A stretch of 64,000 nucleotides of DNA from contig CAKTEM010000005.1 of assembly GCA_934548045.1 (NCBI GenBank), forward strand, positions 1 through 64,000, read 5' to 3'. This document shows positions 41,643 to 47,282 of this stretch, piece by piece (position 1 is the stretch's first letter; each line of letters starts with the position of its first letter). A program made the translations under genes and the position numbers. The DNA comes from an uncultured Faecalibacterium sp. (GTDB lineage Bacteria; Bacillota; Clostridia; Oscillospirales; Ruminococcaceae). The notes under the pieces are model-generated. The model saw only the letters and a program-made list of their open reading frames with translations, was not told the DNA's origin and did not search any database.

Positions 41643-41794
41643 TAACCTGTATACGTTAAAAATCATCACTTTATCAGGATGCGAAAGTGACATTCGGTGA
41701 TAAACTGACTCACTTTATCAGCAGGCACTCATTTTATCACCTTGATAAAGTGACTTTTTGAACGAAGCAACGCAGAGAATACGTCACTTTATCA
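41624..41794. repeat. Iteron-like array, candidate replication origin
   Basis: Seven copies of the 11-base unit TGATAAAGTGA or its complement lie in 171 bases: 41624-41634 (+), 41666-41676 (-), 41698-41708 (+, one mismatch: TGATAAACTGA), 41710-41720 (-), 41729-41739 (-, TCATTTTATCA), 41743-41753 (+) and 41784-41794 (-). Several form inverted pairs (41698-41720 and 41729-41753). The array starts at the 3' end of the RepA-like gene. This is the layout of plasmid iterons next to rep. Confidence 0.75.
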
Positions 41795-41864
41795 GATAAC
41801 TTCACCCCAGAGGCTAACCCGAAGAAAGCACTCCGCCGATAGAAACCACCATCCACCGCGCAAT

Positions 41865-41894
41865 AAAAAAGACCGCTGCGGCGTGCAGCGGCCT
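41865..41894 (-). terminator. Terminator of the three-gene toxin-antitoxin-like operon
   Basis: On the minus strand GGCCGCTGC and GCAGCGGTC form a 9-base stem with an ACGCC loop, followed by TTTTTTATTG. Confidence 0.8.
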
Positions 41895-41917
41895 TACAGC
41901 ATCATTCAACTATTTTG

Positions 41918-42148
41918 TCAGGCTGCACAATCCGGGTAATTTACCACCGTGATTTCTGCAACCGCCTTTTCGACCGTCTTCAAAATATGCTCTATCTTCT
42001 CCACTGTATCAGCGGACAGAACCACTTCGCCGCACTGTTCGCACTTCATGCAGGGAACATTCTTGATAACGACAACGCAGTTCTTGAGCTGTACCGTGTG
42101 GATCGTTGTGCTGGGCTTCATTTCGCCTTTGCAGAAAAAGCAAGTCAT
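41918..42148 (-). CDS. YgiT/MqsA-type zinc-finger protein
   Basis: A 76-residue protein with two CxxC pairs, MTCFFCKG at the start and CMKCEQCGEVV near residue 33, as in the zinc-binding N-terminal domain of MqsA antitoxins. The C-terminal DNA-binding domain of full MqsA is absent. The last residues include DTVEKIEHILKTVEK, a helix. It lies two bases after the DUF4258 gene with AAGGGG upstream, which fits an antitoxin co-expressed with a toxin. Confidence 0.85.
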   Translation of the reverse strand: MTCFFCKGEMKPSTTIHTVQLKNCVVVIKNVPCMKCEQCGEVVLSADTVEKIEHILKTVEKAVAEITVVNYPDCAA

Positions 42149-42150
42149 AA

Positions 42151-42474
42151 TTATTCCCCTTTCTTCTTTCGCTCTGTATAGGTGGCGTTCCAGTGGTCTG
42201 AATCAGGCCAGTAGGCCGTTATAATCCATAAAGATTCTTCATGGATGCCGCATACAACGTGGAGCCAGCGGCCAGCCAGATTCACGCCCAGAACCAAACA
42301 GGACGGACAACGGTAATCATCTGGACGATATTCGATGATACGTCCACTTTGAATTGCCTGCCGGATATCTGCCAGCAGGATACCACGCTCATAAAGTCGA
42401 GCTTGGGAATGTGCTGTCAGAAAGATTTGCCCACTGCTGGATAGCTTGCGCAGGTTTTCAATCGTCAATTCCAT
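42151..42474 (-). CDS. DUF4258-domain protein, putative toxin
   Basis: A 107-residue protein of the DUF4258 family, a small ribonuclease-like fold often paired with YgiT or MqsA-type antitoxins. Visible features are FLTAHSQARLYERGILLADIRQAIQSGRIIEYRPDD (the family's helix-strand start), LVLGVNLAGRWLHVVCG and WIITAYWPDSDHW near the end. The ATG overlaps the stop of the preceding gene (TAATG). As a toxin it would be inactive while bound by a partner; both adjacent genes are candidates. Function is inferred from family and context. Confidence 0.8.
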   Translation of the reverse strand: MELTIENLRKLSSSGQIFLTAHSQARLYERGILLADIRQAIQSGRIIEYRPDDYRCPSCLVLGVNLAGRWLHVVCGIHEESLWIITAYWPDSDHWNATYTERKKKGE

Positions 42475-42707
42475 TATGCGTCTTCCTCTTCATCCGGTTC
42501 GCTGAGAATCTTTTTGAAAAGCTCTTCTGTTCCGCTGAAATGCTCACCGCCGCCGTTATCCAGTTCGGCAAAAGCCGCTTGCGTCTCAGCGTTGGGAATC
42601 TCTGCATCATCCGGAAGTGTTGCTCCCTGCAAATAGGCGATGACATACAGCAGTTTACTTTCCGGCACTTGGTCTATCAGATTCTTGGCTAATTCTCTTG
42701 TACTCAT
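42474..42707 (-). CDS. Small RelB/antitoxin-like protein
   Basis: A 77-residue acidic protein starting MSTRELAKNLIDQVPESKLL and including YVIAYLQGATLPDDAEIPNAETQAAFAELD, the pattern of small antitoxin-like proteins that precede toxin genes in gut Firmicutes. The tail is very acidic. I start at ATG 42707, after AAAGGG; an ATG nine bases earlier is possible. It is first in the three-gene operon with a strong promoter at 42758-42786, and its stop overlaps the DUF4258 start. Confidence 0.75.
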   Translation of the reverse strand: MSTRELAKNLIDQVPESKLLYVIAYLQGATLPDDAEIPNAETQAAFAELDNGGGEHFSGTEELFKKILSEPDEEEDA

Positions 42708-42757
42708 TTTGCGCAATCCCTTTCTTGCGTGGGATAGAGGATATCGTTTCTGCCCTC

Positions 42758-42786
42758 ATTATAGCACATCGTCTGAACAGGTACAA
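42758..42786 (-). promoter_or_regulatory. Promoter of the toxin-antitoxin-like operon
   Basis: On the minus strand TTGTAC and TATAAT are separated by 17 bases, about 50 bases before the first gene. Confidence 0.75.
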
Positions 42787-42907
42787 GTTTGGATTTGCCG
42801 ATATGCAGTCGATTTTACGTTTGACTGCCTGACGCTGTGGCTGTTGGAGAGAGGATGATTGCCCACAAAAAGCAAACCGTGCGTTAAAAAGTGTGTTACG
42901 CAAATGA

Positions 42908-42946
42908 AAAACCGCCTAGATTTCAACGAATCTAAGCGGTTTTTCT
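42908..42946 (-). terminator. Terminator downstream of tRNA-Thr
   Basis: AAAAACCGC-TAGATT and AATCTA-GCGGTTTTT form a long stem with one internal mismatch and a TCAACG loop. It abuts the CCA end of tRNA-Thr. Confidence 0.85.
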
Positions 42947-43021
42947 TGGAGCTAGTGACAGGAGTTGAACCTGCAACCCACTGATTACAAATCAGTTGCG
43001 CTGCCATTGCGCCACACTAGC
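42947..43021 (-). tRNA. tRNA-Thr (TGT)
   Basis: A 75-base cloverleaf on the minus strand. The acceptor GCTAGTG pairs with CACTAGC, the anticodon loop is TTTGTAA (anticodon TGT), the T arm is GCAGGTTCAACTCCTGT, and CCA is encoded. Confidence 0.95.
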
Positions 43022-43154
43022 AAAGCGGATATTCAATTAGCTACTTGATTAGGATACCAGAAATCGCACGGGTTGTCAATATGCGGAACGGAGTTTTTGC
43101 GCGTTTGACGCCCTCTCGTGGTTCCTGTTCACCCGTTCGCCGGATTTTATCGCA

Positions 43155-43191
43155 ACAATAAACGCCCTGTCACTCCTCCGAGCGGCAGGGC
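43155..43191 (-). terminator. Weak terminator of the glycosyltransferase gene
   Basis: On the minus strand GCCCTG and CAGGGC enclose about 16 bases, followed by GTTTATTG. The stem is short and the T-run poor. Confidence 0.4.
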
Positions 43192-43218
43192 ATAATGTTT
43201 ATCTGGATTTTAACGTTT

Positions 43219-44220
43219 TTACTTCAAATCAAACCGGACGACCACCAGCCGATACCAGAGATACGGCACCATATTCCAGATCATCCAGAGTTCCATCAGG
43301 ACATAATTCGGCAGGTCGCGGAGGCGGAAGGGGCGTTTGCCGAGCCTGCCGGAGCGGAGAAGGTCGAAGGCCTCGTGCATCCCCTTATCCCATGCCTCGC
43401 CGAAGCCCTGCTTGTGGAACTTGTAATACTTGAGCAGGTAGCCCAGTGCCAGCGGAATGAAGTTCAGGATAAGCATCAGGAGCGGCTCGTTTTTGAGGGG
43501 GAGAAGGATGCTGTTGCGGCCGCTCTGCTGGCTCTTGAAAGCGTTGTACTTGACCGCGCCGGTGCTTGCGCCGCAGATGTGGTAGCACTTGGCGGTGGGG
43601 CAGAGGACGTTTTTGTAACCGGCGTTGTTGGCGCGCCAGCTCAGGTCGACGTCCTCGAAGTAGGCGAAGAAGTTCTCGTCGAAATACCCGATTTCATCGA
43701 GGATGCTCTTGCGGTAGAGGGCCGCACCGCCGCAGGCCGAGAAGATGCGCTTCTGCTTGGTGTACCGGCTGGCACGGCGGCCGTCGCCGGTCTTGCAGGC
43801 AAAGCCCATCCAGGTGACATAGTCGCCTGCGTCGTCGGCCAGCTCCCGGTCGAAGTGGCGGATCATGAGGCTCTGCACGGCAAAAATTTTCGGGTCGCTC
43901 TCGGCCACCCGGATGAGTTCGGCCAGCCACTGGGGTTCGGCAAAGGCGTCGTTGTTGAACAGGACGACGAACTCGCTTTTTGCCCGGGAAATGCCCTGAT
44001 TGACCGCGTGGGAAAAGCCGGTGTTGGTGCCGTTTTCAATCAAAGTGAAGTTCGGGCGGTCACAGTAGCTCCGTGCCTGCTCGAGGCTTTCGTCGGTGGA
44101 ACCGTTGTCCACCACGATGAGTTCAAAGTGCTGCTCCGTCTGGGCGTAGACCGACTCGATGGAATCTTTCAGCCAGCCCTTGCCGTTGATATTCGGGATG
44201 ATGATGGTCGCTTTTATCAT
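43219..44220 (-). CDS. Family 2 glycosyltransferase (WbbL-like)
   Basis: A 333-residue GT2 enzyme that transfers a sugar, probably to a cell-envelope polysaccharide. The GT-A core shows ATIIIPNINGKGWLKDSIES at the start, LIVVDNGSTDESLE near residue 34, FNNDAFAEPQWL (the metal-binding D-x-D region is the NND pair) near 89, and YFDENFFAYFEDVDLSWR near 178, the catalytic ED pair of rhamnosyltransferase-like members. The C-terminal hydrophobic region may contact the membrane. The substrate is unknown. It stands alone, with a promoter at 44254-44282. Confidence 0.9.
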   Translation of the reverse strand: MIKATIIIPNINGKGWLKDSIESVYAQTEQHFELIVVDNGSTDESLEQARSYCDRPNFTLIENGTNTGFSHAVNQGISRAKSEFVVLFNNDAFAEPQWLAELIRVAESDPKIFAVQSLMIRHFDRELADDAGDYVTWMGFACKTGDGRRASRYTKQKRIFSACGGAALYRKSILDEIGYFDENFFAYFEDVDLSWRANNAGYKNVLCPTAKCYHICGASTGAVKYNAFKSQQSGRNSILLPLKNEPLLMLILNFIPLALGYLLKYYKFHKQGFGEAWDKGMHEAFDLLRSGRLGKRPFRLRDLPNYVLMELWMIWNMVPYLWYRLVVVRFDLK

Positions 44221-44253
44221 ATAACTGTTCCTGCTTTCGTCATTTACAAGGAG

Positions 44254-44282
44254 AGTATAGCATATTAAAGGAGATGGGGCAA
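44254..44282 (-). promoter_or_regulatory. Promoter of the glycosyltransferase gene
   Basis: On the minus strand TTGCCC and TATACT are 17 bases apart with a TATGC extension before the -10 box. Confidence 0.65.
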
Positions 44283-44300
44283 TGCTTAAACGTATGGATT

Positions 44301-44420
44301 AACTCCCCCAGTCACCTTCGGTGACAGCCCCCTCGGGGAGGGGGCCTTATAGCGTAACGGTAAGGCCAAAGCCTCCCTCCTGGAGGGAGGTGTCATTCTG
44401 CAAGAATGACGGAGGGAGTT
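44301..44420. repeat. 120-bp palindromic MITE-like repeat
   Basis: The ends AACTCCCCCAGTCA and TGACGGAGGGAGTT are inverted repeats with 12 of 14 matches. Internal hairpins include GTCACC-TTC-GGTGAC (44311-44325), CCCCCTC-GG-GGAGGGGG and CCTCCCTCC-TGG-AGGGAGG, and GTCATTCT-GCA-AGAATGAC. No ORF fits. Units of this kind occur in many copies in gut Firmicutes (known of the group; not searched). It separates the glycosyltransferase from the GntR operon. Confidence 0.8.
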
Positions 44421-44445
44421 TCTTCAAAAAACTTGTATTACCCCC

Positions 44446-44473
44446 TTGACACAATGAAAAAAATGAGTATTAT
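44446..44473 (+). promoter_or_regulatory. Promoter of the GntR-ABC operon
   Basis: TTGACA and TATTAT are separated by 16 bases, about 50 bases before the GntR start. The region GTATTAGGCACTTAACAC just after it may hold a repressor site. Confidence 0.65.
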
Positions 44474-44522
44474 TGTATTAGGCACTTAACACAACGACAC
44501 GGAGAGTGCAGGGAGGGTAACG

Positions 44523-44900
44523 ATGAGTGAGCAATTTGATGCCGGCCGCCCCATCTATGCGCAGCTGGTAGAACGCTTGAAAGCAAAAATTTTGGCCGGG
44601 ACCTATCCGCCCGGCGGACACCTCGACTCGGTGCGCGATATGGCCGCGGCCGCAGGGGTCAACCCCAACACGATGCAGCGTGCGCTGGCACAGCTGGAAA
44701 CGGAAGGCCTCGTCCGCACCGAGCGGACGGCAGGCCGGTATGTAACGGAGGACACCATGCTGATCGAACAGCTTCGTGCCGCCACGGCGGAAAAGTTCGC
44801 GGCGGAATTCTTGGAAAAAATGAAGGGCATCGGGTACAGTCCGGCGCAGGTCGCCGAACTGCTGACCCGGCAGACAAAGGAGGCAGCAAACCATGAGTGA
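44523..44900 (+). CDS. GntR-family (YtrA-type) repressor
   Basis: A 125-residue regulator. The winged helix-turn-helix occupies residues 10-75: PIYAQLVERLKAKILAGTYPPG, LDSVRDMAAAAGVNPNTMQRALAQLETEGLV. The C-terminal 45 residues are a short helical dimerisation tail, as in YtrA-type regulators that govern the ABC transporter encoded beside them. It overlaps the ATPase gene by eight bases. The start has GGGAGGGTAACG upstream. It likely represses its own operon in response to cell-envelope or antibiotic signals; this is inference. Confidence 0.9.
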   Translation: MSEQFDAGRPIYAQLVERLKAKILAGTYPPGGHLDSVRDMAAAAGVNPNTMQRALAQLETEGLVRTERTAGRYVTEDTMLIEQLRAATAEKFAAEFLEKMKGIGYSPAQVAELLTRQTKEAANHE

Positions 44901-45591
44901 TATCCTGACCTGTGAGGGCTTATCCAAACACTACGGCGCAAAAATCGCGCTGGACAACGTCGATTTACACATCGGCCTTGGAAAAATTATCGGCCTGCTG
45001 GGGCCGAACGGCAGCGGCAAGACCACCCTCATCAAGATGGCGAACGGTCTGCTGCAGCCCACCAGCGGCAGCATCAAAATCGCTGGCATGACGCCGGGCG
45101 AGGAGTCGAAAGCCATCGTCTCCTACCTGCCGGATGCCGACTGGCTTCCCGACTGGATGCGCGTGGAGCAGCTGGTGGAGATGTTCACCGACTTCTATAA
45201 AGATTTCGACCCGGCACGGGCGAACGAGATGCTGAACAAACTGAACCTGCCGCCCAAAGCTGCGCTGAAGACCCTCTCGAAGGGCAACAAGGAGAAAGTT
45301 CAGCTCATCCTCGCCATGAGCCGGAACGCCCGGCTCTACCTGTTGGATGAGCCCATCGGCGGCGTGGACCCGGCGGCACGGGATTACATCCTGCACACCA
45401 TCCTGTCCAATTACAGCAAGGACGCAACGGTCATCATTTCCACCCACCTCATCGAGGACATCGAGCCGGTGCTGGACGAGGCCGTGTTCCTGAAAGATGG
45501 AAAAGTGTTCGCCCACCGCAACGTGGACGACATCCGCGAAAACGAGGGAATGAGCGTAGATGCGTATTTCCGGGAGGTATTCAAATGCTGA
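44893..45591 (+). CDS. ABC transporter ATP-binding protein (YtrB-like)
   Basis: A 232-residue ATPase that powers the membrane subunit encoded next. Walker A is LLGPNGSGKTTLI near residue 36, the Q-loop lies around residue 78, the signature is LSKGNKEKVQL near 131 (a variant of LSGGQ), Walker B is LYLLDEPIGGVDP near 151, and the switch histidine is in IISTHLIEDIE near 183. It overlaps the GntR and the permease genes, so the three form a tight operon. Confidence 0.93.
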   Translation: MSDILTCEGLSKHYGAKIALDNVDLHIGLGKIIGLLGPNGSGKTTLIKMANGLLQPTSGSIKIAGMTPGEESKAIVSYLPDADWLPDWMRVEQLVEMFTDFYKDFDPARANEMLNKLNLPPKAALKTLSKGNKEKVQLILAMSRNARLYLLDEPIGGVDPAARDYILHTILSNYSKDATVIISTHLIEDIEPVLDEAVFLKDGKVFAHRNVDDIRENEGMSVDAYFREVFKC

Positions 45592-46442
45592 AAAATTTGC
45601 TGAAATATGAGTTCAAGGCCACCAGCCGCACCTACGGCGGCCTGTATCTGGTGTGGCTGCTGCTGGGGCTGCTGCTGGGCGTCTCGATGCGTCAGGTCGT
45701 CTGGAATCAGGACGTCAGCGGCTGGCAGCTCTGGTATGTGCTGATGCTGCTCTACGTCGGCATCACCATCGCGGCCGGTGTGGTCTGCATCATGACCATC
45801 ATCCAGCGTTTCACGAAAAACCTGCTGGGGCGTGAGGGCTACCTGATGCACACGCTGCCCGTGAACGAGTACCAGCTGGTCGGCTCCAAACTGATCTCCA
45901 GCCTTGTCTGGGTCGTGTGCAGTGCCGTCGTCGGCCTGCTGTCCACCCTGATGATTGTGGTCGGTCTCTGTGCGTTCCGCTCCACGACGGAAGGTCTTGT
46001 GACCGGCACCGACCGCTTCGGCAATGATGTTACTTATACATGGGGTCAGTTCCTGAGCATCGTCGGGGATGAACTCGCCGGTCTGGGCGGAAAGTTCTGG
46101 ATGACGGTGGCATGGGATGTCTTTGTCGGTCTGGTGGTCGTCGCTGTCCTCATCCTCTGCGTCTATGCGGCCTGCATGGTCGGCCACCTGTTCAAAAAGC
46201 ACACCACTGTCGCAAGCATCGTCGCGTTCTTCCTGCTCCAGAATGTGCAGGGCCGTCTGGGCGGCATGGCAGGCTTTGGCAATCTGATCCACATCACCGT
46301 CAACTCGGCGGATGTCTGGTCGGCATCCCCGGCCACCTCGGTGAGCTATCTGTGGGTGAACCTTGTCATCACGGTCGCCTTCGGTGTGGTCTACTTCATG
46401 GCAGCAAGCCTGCTGATGAAGAAAAAGCTGGATTTGGAATAA
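45585..46442 (+). CDS. ABC transporter permease
   Basis: A 285-residue membrane protein with six predicted helices: near residues 15-40, 48-72, 100-130, 165-205, 215-235 and 255-280. It begins MLKNLLKYEFKATSRTYGG, typical of ABC-2 type permeases that carry a cytosolic N-terminal helix. It overlaps the ATPase gene by seven bases. The substrate is not visible; YtrB-type systems in Firmicutes often respond to cell-wall antibiotics. Confidence 0.85.
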   Translation: MLKNLLKYEFKATSRTYGGLYLVWLLLGLLLGVSMRQVVWNQDVSGWQLWYVLMLLYVGITIAAGVVCIMTIIQRFTKNLLGREGYLMHTLPVNEYQLVGSKLISSLVWVVCSAVVGLLSTLMIVVGLCAFRSTTEGLVTGTDRFGNDVTYTWGQFLSIVGDELAGLGGKFWMTVAWDVFVGLVVVAVLILCVYAACMVGHLFKKHTTVASIVAFFLLQNVQGRLGGMAGFGNLIHITVNSADVWSASPATSVSYLWVNLVITVAFGVVYFMAASLLMKKKLDLE

Positions 46443-46456
46443 AAGAAGAGTAAAAT

Positions 46457-46506
46457 AACAACACGGCTGCTGCATGGTACACACCACACAGCAGCCGTTT
46501 GTTATT
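46457..46506 (+). terminator. Terminator of the GntR-ABC operon
   Basis: ACGGCTGCTG and CAGCAGCCGT form a 10-base stem with a 17-base loop, followed by TTGTTATT; outer AACAA/TTGTT pairs extend it. Confidence 0.8.
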
Positions 46507-46676
46507 ATGCTAAAATCTGGTTTGGGGTAGAGCGCATCGTCGACAACGATATAAAAATCAAAGTCGCTGTCAGGCTGCTCTCTGCCCTCGGCAAATGACC
46601 CGAAGAGATAGATGCGGACAGGCGAAAGCTGCTCGATCAAACGTTCTTTTAACAGGTCGATTTCGTTGGTCGGCAT
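46507..46676 (-). pseudogene. Truncated MNT-type nucleotidyltransferase
   Basis: The frame starts at ATG 46676, after GGAGGGAGTTTAC, with MPTNEIDLLKERLIEQLSP, then RIYLFGSFAEGREQPDSDFDFYIV, the GSFA-x-G and DFDFYI motifs of minimal nucleotidyltransferases (MntA/MNT). After VVDDALYPKPDF the match to the family is lost, and the frame runs into the terminator and antisense of the ABC operon with no proper stop. Only about 50 of the usual 100 residues remain. It is probably a remnant of a HEPN/MNT toxin-antitoxin pair; the partner is missing. Confidence 0.75.
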
Positions 46677-46847
46677 GTAAACTCCCTCCTTCGTGGTTTC
46701 TGATTTTATTGTAGCAGATATAACGGGAAAATCAACGCAGGGAGAAGTCATTTATTATATGCCGCCGGGCAGAAAAGTCAAGCCCTCTATCTTTTTTCAC
46801 AAAATCATGTTACAATAAACTGTATCTGTAAAAAAGGAGTACCTGCG

Positions 46848-47267
46848 ATGAAAAAGCTGACCCAAATGTACAAAAAATATATGTTCCACCCCATTCTATA
46901 CAAGACCGTCACCCGGACATCCATCGTGGCGGTGCTGATGCTGTTATGGGACCGCTATGTCAGCGACGGGTACTTCACCATGTGGGAGGCTCCCGGTCTG
47001 GTGCTGGGCGTCGGGCTGCTGGCGTGGGCGTGGGTGGATTACCTGCGTCTGGACGGCGTGACCATCCACCATCTGCTGGAAGAGTTCAAGGGCGTCAAGC
47101 CCAAGAAGAAGTTCTACGCCACCAAGTCCATCGTGGACTACGCCGATGAAAAGATCGTCTCCTTCGAGGAGCTGGAACCTGAGGAGCGCATCTATTGCAG
47201 TATGCTCTCGAGCCTTGTGCTGGGCATCCCTCTGGTGGTCGTCGGCATCCTCGCCGGGCTGCGGTAA
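46848..47267 (+). CDS. Small membrane protein upstream of the Tet(M)-like fusion
   Basis: A 139-residue protein that I do not recognise. It has a basic N-terminus and three hydrophobic segments (about residues 23-39, 46-65 and 117-136) with a charged region FKGVKPKKKFYATKSIVDYADEKIV in between. AAAAGGAGTACCTGCG precedes the ATG. It ends 15 bases before the ATG of the GTPase-ribonuclease fusion and is probably co-transcribed. The 170 bases upstream hold a TACAAT -10-like box at about 46812. Confidence 0.75.
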   Translation: MKKLTQMYKKYMFHPILYKTVTRTSIVAVLMLLWDRYVSDGYFTMWEAPGLVLGVGLLAWAWVDYLRLDGVTIHHLLEEFKGVKPKKKFYATKSIVDYADEKIVSFEELEPEERIYCSMLSSLVLGIPLVVVGILAGLR

Positions 47268-47282
47268 GCGGAGGTGGAGCAG

